Below are positions 24,613 through 36,705 of a stretch of 64,000 nucleotides of DNA, in pieces. Every line of letters starts with the position of its first letter. Position 1 is the first letter of the stretch. Source of the stretch: Limnephilus marmoratus (Eukaryota; Arthropoda; Insecta; Trichoptera; Limnephilidae); contig OU862921.1 of NCBI GenBank assembly GCA_917880885.1, forward strand, positions 53,432,508 through 53,496,507. The letters are read 5' to 3'. The notes below the pieces were generated by a model. The model did no database searches, was not told the origin of the DNA, and saw only the letters and a list, made by a program, of their open reading frames with translations. A program made the translations under genes and the position numbers.

Positions 24613-25290
24613 CTATTTGTGCCTAGAAGAATAAAAGTGATAGAATATACAACGTTTATACTGATTAGTTTTAAGATGAAATATATCACCTAGATTAGAA
24701 TATTTATTTCCGAAACTGTGAAGTCTCGGAAACGGAGAATTTTGATAAGCTAGTGTCCTGGTGTTATTGAAGTAGAAGGGTAATAAATGTCGACATGATT
24801 TTTGGGGAACGTGGATATTGATAAATTGAAGTAATTCAGGACAGTCAATTTTTTAATGCAGTATTTTATGTAATAGTATTAAATCTGTGCTTATTTTTCT
24901 TTCTGAAAGTTTCAATAGAAACGTTTTATCCAGGAGGTAATTGTAATCAATGTTTAGTATAGGAATATGCAATTTATAGTTTATAAACCTTATAAACTTC
25001 CGTTGAATCTTTTCAATGTTTTCTGAATGAATGTTGTTAAAGGGAGACCATAACGTAGAGTTATATTCAAGTTGGCATCTGACAAGGGTTTTATATAATA
25101 CATATAATAAATGGGTCTAAATCATTTAAATCTTTTGCAGCTATCAAAAGAAAGCCAAGAGTCTTTAGGGCTTTGTTGATAATATTATTAATATGACATA
25201 CAAAGGTAAGTTTACTGTCGAACATAACGCCTAGATCCATAATTTCAGTAACACAATTTAAATTTTCATCATTTAATAATTTTTTTTTCA
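24613..25290 (-). pseudogene. Non-LTR retrotransposon RT C-terminal remnant
   Basis: Reading the minus strand from about 25290 gives the familiar post-palm region of a LINE reverse transcriptase. MDLGVMFDSKLTF comes first, then HINNIINKALKTLGF, then after a frame change QLEYNSTLWSPF, ENIEKIQRKFIRF, LLLHKILH, a stop, then LLQFINIHVPQK, and a terminal TAG at 24613-24615. The pattern LEY-S--W-P followed by IEKIQ--F is characteristic of Jockey/CR1-like elements. Breaks are a stop with frameshift near 25098 and a TAA near 24857. The catalytic palm is absent, as in a 5'-truncated insertion. Confidence 0.75.
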
Positions 25291-25885
25291 GTGCATTTTT
25301 AATTTACTAAGTCAGGTACCCCTTATACGTCATTACTCATAACGTTTGTTTGGTAATATTGTAGGCAGCTTGAAAATAATTCTAAGTAGTTAAAATAATG
25401 TATTAAGTACTTACGAAATATAAAATAATAATTTTTTTTTTTTTTTATATTATAATATTTAATCGAGGCTTCTGACTCGCATACTGCTGTCATTTTTTGC
25501 CTCATCTGTTTTTATTTATTTGAAGGTTTCATTTTTTTTTTTTTTTTTTTTTAAATATATCCTATATATTAATGTTGCAATATTAATATATGTATGTATC
25601 TTTATAAAACAATGTATCATATATTTTCCATGTTGCACGATCTAATGAATTATAAAATAATAATGAACCAACCTCTTTGAAGATCAGGTGAAAAAAATTA
25701 CAACAGCCTCGGAATAAAAGTAGATTTATATGAAAAACAAAGCGACAGATGCTGTCCTATATACACGGTATATCTTGTAGGCAGAAGGTAAAAAGATTGT
25801 AGAAAAATGAACAAAATTAAGATATTATGTAGTGATTTTTTTGTATATTTTTTTCAATATCAGTTTTTCTCCGTATTTCTTGCAG
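25291..25885. other. AT-rich DNA with A/T homopolymers
   Basis: T-runs at about 25431-25446 and 25532-25551. No gene is seen. The pyrimidine-rich stretch before 25886 is a possible splice acceptor (see next feature). Confidence 0.5.
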
Positions 25886-26032
25886 ATTTTATCCAAAGTA
25901 CGGTTCTCTTCCCCACAAGTGATCCAGCAATCGAGCAATGGTCAGCTTATGGATGTGTCAGACTCAAAAGATATGCAGATGAACGAGCCAACGAGGGTTG
26001 GTCCGACTATCCCGGCCGTATCTGTGATCTGA
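25886..26032 (+). CDS. Possible terminal exon of an unidentified host gene
   Basis: A frame of 48 codons ends at TGA 26030-26032. It follows a good-looking acceptor (TTTTTCTCCGTATTTCTTGCAG, AG at 25884-25885; phase 0). A second acceptor, TTCTCTTCCCCACAAG, ends at 25919. The peptide is balanced in composition (SSNGQLMDVSDSKD, then NEPTRVGPTIPAVSVI), and its codons are much more GC-rich than the surroundings, unlike random AT-rich frames. Its last residues, S-V-I, fit a class I PDZ-ligand pattern (S/T-x-hydrophobic). I cannot name a family. No upstream exon is identified in the window, so this may be chance. Confidence 0.3.
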   Translation: MLSKVRFSSPQVIQQSSNGQLMDVSDSKDMQMNEPTRVGPTIPAVSVI

Positions 26033-28751
26033 TCGCGGCTAGTATAGTTTATGGGGCACGCGAAACCAGTTAGCGACTTGACATATTTAGTGACATAGCT
26101 CCTGACAAACATACTGATAAACTGTTGGTTTTCGAATGAGTTATGGCCCAGAAGTGAGTAATTCGATAAGTCCTGTTCGGCCGCCGAACGCGCAACGGAC
26201 TACAGAATACAGACATGTTGCGTTTGCGTTTAAATCATACAGAGTTTTTATAGGTTTGTTATTTATAAGCACAGCTTTCGGCGCCCCACTTCGCTGCTGG
26301 TAGTTACATATTAGTTATACAGGTTGATAAGGGACTTACTGTAAACAGTCATTCCCCAACCCTAACTATACAATACGTGCTCCTTTTTAATATTTTAATT
26401 TAAACAAAAAAAAACATAAAAAATGTCACCGGAGATCAAAATTTCATTTATCTTTGATATGACAGGAATTTCTGATAAAAGTAAGTCCAATACGTCCCTT
26501 GAAACTGGTTTAATAACAGGAGATTTATCCAGGCTCTCATATAAATTGTTGTGTTAAAGTCTAAGCGGTATTAGAAATAAAAAAACTCCACGCTTTATAT
26601 TCAAACATAGAATTTAACCATAGAAAATTTTCAATGTGCACCTCTATGAAGCGAAGGTTACCGATAGCAATTTAGCAATTTGAGAAAAATGGTTAAATTT
26701 TCCAGAATTTTTTATTAATTATTGTTTTATGAAACCGTAAAACGTTAGTGAAAATAATGTTGACTAATAAAATACGTGTAATTTTTTTCGTTATTAGTAA
26801 TTTAAGATTTAAAAAAACGAGGCATTATAAACAAATTCGTAACCGTATTTTATTACTTTTCAAAAACAGTTTTTAGTTTTCGAATATGTTCAGAAATATT
26901 CCATATATTTGGATTTTATTGCAAAGCGTAAATATTTTTACCTTCTAAAAAATACCCCCGATTTCTGAACACCCTGTATAGTAACATCCAAAGTGAAGTT
27001 GTAGTTCGCTGGCCGGAAGCGAGTGGTTTGTCACTGGGGTAATATTTCACTTTTATGAATAATCTTTTGATTATATTTTCAGGCGTGGTTAACTTTGTAA
27101 ATTATCTTTCTAGGAAGAATGCAGTGCTTCGGTGTTTGCATTTCAATAATAAATTCACTCCGGAAAACTAATGTGCAGGAAACTAATCCTAAAGCAAAAC
27201 TTTCCCGTGCGTCCCGGTTCCCCTCCCGCATCCCCTTCCCCTCTCCCGCTCCCCGTCCCACCAACCCCCACTTTTACGTTCCACATATTCAGTCCCAGTA
27301 CATTCAGTTTTCAAACAACTCACGTACCACCTATTACAATTTTTTTATTCAAATTTTCATTTTTCGTATATTATAAATATTCATTTTTGTGTATTATATG
27401 AATAAAATCAATCAAATCTGATACGTAACATAGGTACCTATTTGATACATCTATAATTTTTAAAATCCGTAGGCAATTCTTTTAATACTCGTACAAAAAA
27501 ACAGCTGCCTGCTAAATTCAATTTCATCAAACGAGTGTACTGTCAAACGTGCGAAGTTAAAATAGTCGTTAAGTTTTCTGAAATTATCAAATTTTCTGCG
27601 CAATTTTCTTAATTTTTCTTTCAGTAAGAACCTTCTACAAAGTATTAGAAAACTATAAAAAAAGATGAATGAAATAGGTAAAGTCGATCTGAAGTTATGG
27701 CGTGACAAGGGAAACGGGGATTCATTTTTATACATATAGATAGATTATTCTGTTTACGTAGAATTTCTGCTCAGTGTTTTTGTAACGCTTTTAAAATAGA
27801 CCGTATTATTTATGACAGATTTCAACAAAATTGTGCAGTGGAAAATATTTACGGATGAAAGATTACTGAGGAATTCCGTGGTCTGCTCTGTAAAATTAAT
27901 TAACCACGTCTTCTTATTAAGCTCTGAAATACAAAATTTAACGACAAAAAAATTAAAAAAACAGCTTTGCGCTCTATTCTTCCTGGAGTTGACTGGCGCA
28001 GGTATTTCTTCCAACGAAGACCTCCGGAGAGCAGAAGATGAAGTAGAAAGATATCAGAGAGCGCTGGTTTATGAATATTCTCCGCAATTTTCTCTATTAA
28101 CAACAGGCCACGATTATTCCAGGCTTGCAGGATCCTAGCCATGACCCGACGTTAATGTTCCTTTGTTGTTTGCTTCTCCCGGGTTATTATCAGTTTCTGT
28201 CGTAAAATTCCTCGGACATTTCGTTGATGGAATAGAAGATGATGTTAAGATGTTGACAGCGAACCCTGAGAGCGACGTCGCGTTGTTAGCCAAGTCCGCC
28301 GGTCAGACCAATTAACTCGTTCAAACAAATTGGCCTTCCGCTAAACGGCGGTGCAGCGATTCTTCGTAATATTTCATAAACATTTGAGCCGTTATTCTGA
28401 ACAAACCAATTAGGTAGTTTAGCAACTTTTTGTATTAATAGCATAAGAATTTTATATTTTAAAATCGGATGTTATTAATAGCCTTGCGTCTGTACGGTTG
28501 AAATTTAAGATGCGCAATTTGAATGAACCTGATTTGAATATCTCCGACGCCGTGCCTTACGCGCCTTTCGTACTCGAAGTTTAAAAAAAAAACTCCTTTT
28601 GTAACAAAAACGAATTCAAGTAGCGAATAATGCCAAAAGATGGCGTCACTTACGTTAACAGCTAGTGTGAGGAATGTCATCTAGCAAGGCGCAAAAACCA
28701 TTGGATTTTTAATTTCGTTAATCTCTCTGGGTATGGACAGATTGACGATAA
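26033..28751. other. Unannotated DNA
   Basis: Several frames of 60-108 codons occur on both strands (for example 27171-27401, proline-rich from a C-rich tract; 27812-28138) without recognisable domains. No repeat boundary was identified. Confidence 0.5.
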
Positions 28752-28775
28752 TATGATTATTATTGTAACTGGCAA

Positions 28776-31700
28776 TTGTGTAATAATAATAATAATAATA
28801 AGAAAATTAAATTATTGTATAGGAAAAAATTACATTTACTTTTCTCACAAAATTATCCGGTTGCCCAAGTAAACGAGCAAAGATTAGCTGACCAAAAAAG
28901 GTCAATTTTCAAAAATAATTTAATTCCTGTAGTAACATTAAATGAAATAAGAAAAGAAGTAGCAGATAGATTGCAATTGGAGAATAATTTAGATCAAATT
29001 AATACAAGTAGTAATGTTATATTAGATGCATTGAATGAAGATAGTTTAGCTAATATTCTAGTAGAAGAATCCAATGATATTAGAGTAGATTCAAATAACT
29101 TAGACATTATTCATAATCTTAGGGAAATCAATATTGCAAATTTAAACTTACTAGATGATAATGTAATAGAATTAGCTAACTTGCTTCAAAATAATATAAA
29201 TAGATATATAGATATAGAGCCCACAGTTAGACCAAAATTACCAAAATTGCATACGTCAAAGAAATTATCTAAATTAATTTCTGAATTAAATAATTTAATT
29301 TTACCAAAAATAATATTTGACGATATTAGTTTTTTAGATCTTCATACAATAGTGTACGCTAGTGCTATCACTATATGTAATAAGTTAGGAGTTAAATTAA
29401 TATCCTCTGATGATAGATGATATAGTTATAGTAAGCCAGAATGGCAGATTAGATTAGAAAATGATGTAGTATTTTTAAGAAGTAGTATAGCTAGAGTAAT
29501 TGAATATAAAAATGGAAATAGAAGTAGGAATATTTTGAGATATGTAGATGAAATTGGGAGAAAATTTGGTTATAGCATTGGTAGTAATAATAATGAAAAT
29601 ATAATCAATGATTTATTAGATTTATTAAAACAAAAATTAGGTGTAAAAGCTAGTAGATTAAAAAGATATAATTATACGTATAATAAAAGAAATAATAATA
29701 GATTATTTCAGAAAAATGAGAAAATATTTTATTCCAAACTTGACGATAAACAGAATATTATTTCGAATAATAATATTCCGTTGCCATCTGAATCAGATAT
29801 GCGCGATTTTTGGACAAACATTTGGAGTAAAGATATAAAACATAATGAGGCAGGTAACTGGATAGAAAATGAAGAACTCAATTGTTCAGACATTGAACAA
29901 ATGAGTTTTTCTGATATATCGGTTGAATTGTTAGCCAAAATTATAAAAAATACTCATAATTGGAAAGCCACGGGTTGCGATTGGATACATAATTTTTGGT
30001 ACAAACGTCTAACTACTTTACATCCTCTTTTTGCAAAAAATCTTTCAAAACTTGTCAGAGAACCTCAAAATTTTCCTAATTTTCTAACTAAGGGCATTAC
30101 TTATATGTTGCCTAAAAGCGAACATATTAATAATCCCTCTCAATATAGACCCATTACATGTCTACCGACAATATACAAAATTTTAACCTCTTGCTTGACA
30201 GATTTAATATATACTCATTTGGATGAAAAAAATATTTTATCTGAACAACAAAAAGGTTGTCGCAGAAAACATATGGGATGTGAAGAACAGTTAGTTATTG
30301 ATTCTGTAATTTTAAAACAAATTCAAAATCAAAAGCGTAATTTACATACTTGTTATATAGATTATCAAAAAGCTTTTGATAGTGTCCCGCACTCGTGGCT
30401 AATCAAAATATTAAAAATATATAAAGTTAACCCAATTATAATTAGCTTTTTGAAAAATATTATGTCCTTTTGGAATACAGATTTGCTAGTTAATTTAAAA
30501 GGTAAGAAAATAGTAGTACCGGGCATTTCAATAAAAAGAGGGATTTTTCAAGGAGACTCATTGAGCCCTCTTTGGTTTTGCTTAGCATTGAATCCCCTTT
30601 CTAAAATGTTAATTAAAAGCAAGTTTGGAATAAAAATTAAGGGTAATACAAGAGAGAGTAGTATAGTTTCACATCTATTATGTATGGATGATATAAAATT
30701 ATTTTCAAATTCTGAATCAAATTTAGAGAAAATGATTAAGGTAGTTAAAATTTTTTCAGATGATATTAAAATGACTTTTGGTTTAGATAAATGTAAAACT
30801 ATCCATATAGAGAAAGGCAAAATTGTAGATGGAGACGAGGGTATATTTAGAAATTTCAAAATTCAAAGTATGAAAGGGGATGAGGTTTATAAATATTTAG
30901 GATACCCGCAATCGAATAGATTAGATCACACTAGTATTAAAAATGATAATAGGATTAAATTTCAAACTAGGATCAGAAAAATTTTAAAATGCAATCTATC
31001 TGCTAAAAATTTAGTAAAAGCAATAAATACTTGGGCAATACCTCTACTAACGTACTCATTTGGCATAATTAAGTGGTCCAATACAGATTTAGATAGTTTA
31101 GAACGATTAATTAGAACTACGTTAACAAAATTTAATTGCCATCATCCAAATTCAGCTATAGAACGAATTAATTTACCTAGAAATTTAGGAGGTAGAGGTG
31201 TAGTCCAAATAACATCTTTGAAACACAATCAGGTAGAAATGCTTAGAAATTTTTTCCATAGGAAAGCTAATAGCTCAGAAATGCACAAAATAATTTGCAA
31301 GGCAGATAGAAATATTACACCTTTAAATTTATATGACGAGAATGCCAACATTCTTATAAATACTAACCAGGAATTATTAGATTCCTGGTCAAATAAAATT
31401 ATTCACGCAAAACACTTCAATTATCTTAACCAAACGTATGTTGACAAACTTTCGTCAGACAAATGGTTGAGTATTGGAGAGTTGAGCGCAGAAATAGAAG
31501 GATTTATGCTTGCCATTCAAGATAGAGTCATTAATACTAAAAATTATAGAAAGCATATAATCAAAGATATAAATCAAATTGATGATTTATGTAGAAAATG
31601 TTTGGCTTTTCCCGAAACTATAGAACATATTATATCGGGATGTTCTATATTAGCGCCTTCTGAGTATACATTTAGGCACAATCAGGTTTTAAAAATAATT

Positions 31701-31841
31701 CACCAAAGTTTGGTAATTAAACATAACTTGATTGATTGCCGTAATGTAGTACCTTATTATGAATATGAACCAAATTCATTTATAGAAAATGAATTTTATA
31801 AAATATATTATGATAAAACTATACTAACAGACAACAATTAG
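28776..31841 (+). pseudogene. RT polyprotein of the R2-type element, one internal stop
   Basis: The frame is interrupted only by TGA at 29418-29420; codons continue in the same frame on both sides. The N-terminal third is Asn/Leu/Ile-rich without named motifs. RT motifs in order are NWKATGCDWIHNFWY, YRPITCLPTIYKILTS, the palm Asp in CYIDYQKAFDSVPHSW, RGIFQGDSLSPLWF, and a CMDD box at 30681-30692 where the family norm is YMDD. Thumb-like GLDKCKTIHIEKG and YKYLGYPQ follow. A finger of C-x2-C-x8-H-x4-C spacing begins at 31590 (CRKC...H....C). The frame ends at TAG just before the endonuclease. Extremely AT-rich codon use is like that of its surroundings. There is no neighbouring ORF1. Confidence 0.85.
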
Positions 31842-31842
31842 T

Positions 31843-32235
31843 CATAATAGACCTGATATAGTTTTACATGACAAAATTAAAAAAATAACTTATATCATTG
31901 ATGTAGCTATTCCAAATTCCTGTAATATTCAAAAAACTGTTTCTGAAAAAATTAGAAAATGCACAGATTTAGGAAATGAGATTAAAAGAATTTGGCATTC
32001 TCGGACTATAAAAATATTACCATTTGTTATTTCGGCCACTGGCATAATACCTAGGAATCTGATTCAAAATTTAAGCATATTAGATTTATCAAAGAATTTG
32101 TATATAAAAATGCAAAAAGCAGTAATTTTAAATACATGTAGGATTACAAAAGATTTTTTAAATATTTATATTGAGGGATCAGTAGGATTTATAGGTTCAA
32201 TTAGAAATGCCACAGAGCCGAACCCTCTGATATGA
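31843..32235 (+). pseudogene. Restriction-like endonuclease tail of the R2-type element, frameshifted
   Basis: In frame 1 relative to the preceding frame 0, reading resumes at HNRPDIVLHDK. The signature is R-P-D (Asp 31855-31857), 14 residues, then a second Asp in YIIDVAIP (31900-31902). This matches the PD-(12 to 14)-D core of R2-group endonucleases, which nick the target DNA for target-primed reverse transcription. A Lys/Glu-rich helix (SEKIRKCTDLGNEIKRIW) and a hydrophobic strand (ILPFVISATGIIP) follow; the frame ends at TGA 32233-32235. The shift relative to the RT frame lies within about 31832-31842. Confidence 0.8.
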
Positions 32236-32398
32236 AAATATCTGGAGTCGGTGAATTATATTCCCATTTGGTCTCTAGTAGGTTGACATGTTGTTCTTGT
32301 ATTGTTTTGTATTTATAATACTTATATAGTGCAATTGCATAACGTGGATTCACTAGATGATCATTTGGGGAAGTGTATGAAAGGGTTTAGTTTTTCCT

Positions 32399-32400
<2 letters not shown>

Positions 32401-32478
<78 letters not shown>
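32401..32478. repeat. 78-nt T homopolymer
   Basis: Uninterrupted T run, best read as the poly(A) tail of the minus-strand LINE. It also generates a spurious poly-Phe frame on the plus strand. Confidence 0.9.
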
Positions 32479-32479
<1 letters not shown>

Positions 32480-32725
32480 GGGGAAAATTTAACCCGGACA
32501 TTTAAATCTGGTGCGTAAAAAGTTTATTCCAGAATGTATGCAGGGGAAGTGCAATGCAATACATTCCATAATGTAAAATAACAAAAAAAGATAAATAATA
32601 AGTTAAGGTAAAAATTAAATAACAACATATAAATTAAATAAAATAAACGAATAAGCATGAAAAATGAAACTGGGAAAAAAAAATTTACGTATGTATCAAA
32701 CACTAAAATGAATGTAAATAGCCGT

Positions 32726-33634
32726 TTACGGAGGGTATTTCATCGTCTCCCGTCTCCAGAGGGTCATCAGGGGAGATTCCATCCAGGCAGTCATGGCGGT
32801 GATGATCGCATTCTTCGAATGGCGCAGTCTGCGCCATAAACTTCCCATGCGGTGGCGGAGAAGTGCACGGAAAGTATGTACTCGTCCCTCCAGGAACATT
32901 TCCGTAGCACTGCAGTATCTCGGTAGGCGGAATAGTTGGCGATAAGCGTTATTGTAAGCAACCTTTAACTTATGCCATTGGGTTGCGGTGTAGTCAACCC
33001 ACAGTTCTGATGTGTACAGCGAGGTGCAGAAAGCGTTGAACAGTATTCTTTTTACTTTGGGGCTGCAGGAGTAAAAACGTCTTGACAGCATTCCCGCTCT
33101 AACTGATATTGTTCTTCTCTGCCTTTCCATGTCCTCGATATCCTTAAGGTCGTCTGTGATGACATGTCCCAGGTATTTAACGCTGTGATTAACATTTATT
33201 TTCCTTTCATCTAGCCATACTGAGGGTGTTTGGACGATTTCGTTTTTCGGTTTAAAAACCATAACTATTGACTTGGTGGTATTATACAAAAGGTTATGGT
33301 TTTTTGCAAAGTCTTCACAAATTTTTAGTAATTTCTCTAATGCGCTTAGTGACGGTGCAACAAGAACCATGTCATCTGCGTAATTAATGTTATTTACACA
33401 CACTCCATTTAAATGGCAGCCTATTTTCGTGGCATTAAGTCTTTGAATAAGCTCATCGGTGTATAGATTGAACAGAACCGGAGACATGCTTCCTCCTTGC
33501 CTCACGCCACTTTTCAAAAAGAATGGGTTGGAAAATTCCCCAGACCATTTCACAATATTTTCTTGTTGCGTGTGCCAAATTGAAAGAATAACTATTACAT
33601 CTTCTGAAACTAATAAAAAAATAATACCACGCGA
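32726..33634 (-). pseudogene. LINE reverse transcriptase, C-terminal half
   Basis: Open without a break over at least 275 codons; codons continue upstream of the first Met to about 33634 (V-S-E-D-V-I-V-I-L-S-I-W-H-T). It contains KSGVRQGGSMSPVLFNLY (RT motif B region), the catalytic NYADDMVLVAPS, the thumb with NTTKSIVMVFK and VKYLGHVI, and a long C-terminal tail. Upstream palm motifs with the first catalytic Asp, and the endonuclease, are missing. The frame itself is intact, which with the very long tail suggests a fairly young insertion. The style fits the Jockey/CR1/L2-like group, but the exact clade is unresolved. Confidence 0.85.
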
Positions 33635-33635
33635 C

Positions 33636-35044
33636 TATATACTATATATGATGTCATTGTCTGTCGCGGTTTCTTTGTCCCGGTGACTAGTTGTCACTGA
33701 ATCCGAGCAACCGGCTAGCAAAAACCAGCAGCAAGAAACCTGCTAGTTATTTATTAATCCGTAAATGGGGCACCGACAAAATATTAATTTTCTAGAGATT
33801 TTAATCTGAATTTTTAATTCTAAAGACGTTCGCCAGAAGACCAGCGACTTCCCTGAGAGAATTATAAAATAATAATTATGACCGTGTTGAAGCTAATGTC
33901 ATCGCCAGAAATTAGTTAGCACAGAAGCCTTTGTAACTTCCTGATTGCATTTCAGTAGAAAATGTAGAAAATCGGTGCTGGATTTCATGGTACTAAAATA
34001 AAAATATTAAAATGTTTAAAATCACTCGTGGACTTGAAAACAACTTAGGAATAGTTTTTGAATAGCGAGAATTGTGAAATGACGATGGCAAGATAATCAA
34101 TGTCAATCTGTAGAAAATCGTGATGTTCCAATCTTTGCAAATTGCACTGAAGCCCGTATCAAAAGAGATCTAAATCCTCTCTTGTTCCTGTCAGAGAATT
34201 GAAATGGAAAGCAACCATCACCCGAGGAATTCTGATAGATCTGACAAGTATCTTTTATTGCATTATAATGTAACCCGTTCACACCTGGTTGTTATAATAC
34301 TTAAATTATGAAATTTAATAAGCTTCGTATCATGGACCTATCATTTATTTGTGATTTAGTTCCTGATTAGAGAGATTTACCACATGTAAGACATTAAATC
34401 TTACTCGCCATCTTTCACACTAATATATATTATCATCTAGATAAATCCGTTAACGCCTATTAATTTCAATTCTCTCCGGGGAGGTCTGAGGGACAAATAC
34501 TGACACTGATAATTATAATATTATTCGTCTGTGTGGTAATAAAACCTCCGTTTCTTTAGTGACATCAGTGTTCCATCTTTCTGAAAGCGTTTGCACAAAG
34601 AATATAGCATAATCAAAAAAATTGGCATATCTGTTAAAATTACTAATTTTTACAGAGGTTTTGATGGTTGAATGTATATCTGTTAATCCTACGATATTTA
34701 TGTAAACTAATTAATTGAATCAATGTAGGTTATATGTTAAAAAAAGGTTATAAAGTATAACCTTTCTTTTGACATGCATTAGTTATAATAAACATAACAA
34801 GCGCCAAAATAAAATTATGAAGTTATTCGTACCGATCAGAAATACGAGACAAAATGCTACCTTTTTCTGTGAAATTTTCGTACGTCTATATATCGACTGC
34901 ATAATTTTGGCAACAGATTTGGGAATATTGAAGCCATGTCAGCGATGAAAACAATCTTCATAATTACTTTTCGCAAATGTATGAGTTTACCACTCCTTAG
35001 CGATTATACATTTTTTCTTTTATTCTACATTTTTATTTTTTTAT
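33636..35044. other. Unannotated AT-rich DNA
   Basis: No gene or repeat boundary recognised. Confidence 0.55.
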
Positions 35045-35300
35045 GTGAAAACTTATTTAGCACCGTGTGATTTGAAACTCGATGAAATGAAAAATAGCGA
35101 TACTAAATAGAGACAAGCACATCCATCTAGGATTTAGCCTGCGAGAGAACTAGATAGTATAATCGGTCTTATCTTTCTGCGGTGCTTCGTAGTCTATTGG
35201 TCTCCTCTTTGTGCGGTGCTTCGTCTACTCTTGGCTACTTTAATTTTCTGAAAGTTTCACTTCTACCGTGTGTTAGTTGCACACTCAGTTTTTTAAATAC
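35045..35300 (+). repeat. Family C repeat, copy C3
   Basis: Same orientation as C1, uninterrupted. It runs from GTGAAAACTTATTTAGCACC through GGATTTAGCCTGCGAGAGAA to TTAGTTGCACACTCAGTTTT. It contains a local duplication of the GTGCGGTGCTTCGT-like segment. Confidence 0.7.
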
Positions 35301-36267
35301 ATTTCATATTTTTTTAATATTGTAAACTATTTGATTTAATTTGTTAATCTTATTTCTCATTTTATAGAAGTGTGTTTTGTATATTATTTGTAACTTTTCA
35401 TTTAATATATCAGTAACATATATTTGTTTTACCATTATTACTTTGCCCAACAACTATTGGCAAATATTTAGCTATTAATTACATTTATTTCATGTAAAGG
35501 TCCACTAGGATCTAAATAAATAATACAAATTCTCACATCCGTGAATTCTTGAACACGTGATGACGTGATTGAGTTTTTTAAAACATTATACAAGCATATA
35601 TAATACGTAGATACTTACTTCAGCTCATCGTTTATTTGTAGGAATTATTTGAATCGCTCATTGATTTGTAGGAAGATTATCATAATTTGCGGCCGCTCTC
35701 CAAATCCCTGGAAAACTTGGAACTTTTGAAAAATATGAAAATTGTTGTTTTTTTCAAACTATCGCCTTAAAATAAACAAATTACCAGCCGCCCTACTTGT
35801 GACTTGAACTGAAGCTGACAGGCGCCATACAATGTTAATATCCACAGAAGTCACCAGCTTAAGCACAATAATATGTACTATTAGTATTGCAAATTGAAGT
35901 GTACCCGAAGGTGTTGGTTTTCCGTGTTGTGCCGCGGGGCGTTTGGTGTCTGCTTGTGCAACGTGTGTGAACTGTACAACTGTTGTAATGCAGCGCTTTA
36001 CCTACAGCGGACTGAAGTGCACATTTCAAAACTATATTATTTGACCCCTTGTTAGAACTTGCCCCCAGAGAGACAGGTACAGATACCTGGATTAATGTTA
36101 TGTTTTACAATGGAAATTTATATTACACGAACAGTCTCTTGTCGATGCTTACGCGATTGTCAGAAAAACTATCTGCTTATTTTAAAACGACAGTCAAAAT
36201 TTATTGACGGCTACAAATATTTTGAAATAATATTATACCCACTTCCACTGCTTCGAATTGAAGTACT
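35301..36267. other. Unannotated DNA
   Basis: No gene or repeat boundary recognised; a NotI-like GCGGCCGC at about 35690 is isolated. Confidence 0.5.
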
Positions 36268-36705
36268 GACAGCTCCATGGTTAAAACATGGCTCCGGGGT
36301 AAAACTTTTGACTTACAATTCGAGGGTCACGGGACCGCATCCCGGTGTGCGCAAAATAAATTTTATTTGATTAATTTGTGTTATTTCGCAATTAATTCAT
36401 TAAAAATAATATATCTTTAGTGTATTTGCGGCACGTTTCAGAGTGGAAGATACTCTCAGTATCGCCCTGGTGTAATATCACAAATCAGATTTAAAACGTT
36501 GCTTGAAATATCTTTAGCCGTGTTTGGTGACCAGATCTGAATTGCCAAGTACTTCCCCGCCTTCTTCTTTCCCTTCTCCTTCCCCTCCCCACTACCTTCA
36601 GCCTCACAACATACCTCAATTGGAAATGCCATAGTCTCATTGGCTCCAGGCGGGAACAGCTGGGACCCTTATGAGGTACTCCAATAAAGTAAAAAATAAA
36701 AAGGA
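36268..36705 (+). repeat. Family B SINE, copy B2 (full length, diverged)
   Basis: The degenerate tRNA-derived head (GACTTACAATTCGAGGGTC, then GGGACCGCATCCCGG in place of a clean B-box) is followed by the B body (AAATAAATTTTATTTGATTA, CAGTATCGCCCTGGTGTAA, CAGATCTGAATTGCC) and an A-rich tail with AATAAA-like runs. It is collinear with B3. Confidence 0.8.

Larger units (their letters stand above)
28752..32395 (+). mobile_element. Non-LTR retrotransposon of R2-type (RT plus restriction-like endonuclease)
   Basis: One long original frame contains an RT, a C-terminal CCHC finger and an R2-like endonuclease. The 5' boundary is uncertain: the frame is open only from 28752 and has no good ATG, so the element may be 5'-truncated. 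The 3' UTR runs from 32236 to about 32395, where it meets the T-run of a minus-strand LINE. Unlike classical R2 it is not in 28S rDNA; the flanks are AT-rich. No N-terminal DNA-binding zinc finger is seen in the roughly 350 residues before the RT core. Two breaks (29418 and about 31838) make the copy inactive as encoded. Confidence 0.85.
32401..33635 (-). mobile_element. 5'-truncated LINE with 78-nt poly(A) tail
   Basis: On the plus strand this starts with 78 consecutive T (32401-32478), the poly(A) tail of the minus-strand copy. A 3' UTR of about 247 bp follows, then an RT C-terminal coding part. Similarity ends near 33635, where an in-frame stop precedes the first RT residues. Neither a target duplication nor the rest of the RT or an endonuclease is seen. 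The element lies tail-to-tail with the R2-type element. Confidence 0.85.

Noticed and set aside
25807..26073. Longer 88-codon frame overlapping the candidate exon
   Set aside because: It starts in AT-rich sequence with a Phe-rich stretch, and reads straight through the likely splice acceptor; the other frame has better composition and end.
27119..27401. Proline-rich protein frame
   Set aside because: It comes from a C-rich tract (CCCTCCCGC...). The frame has no conserved feature, and an overlapping frame is equally long.
32302..32505. Poly-Phe open frame
   Set aside because: It is produced by the 78-T run that I read as a poly(A) tail.
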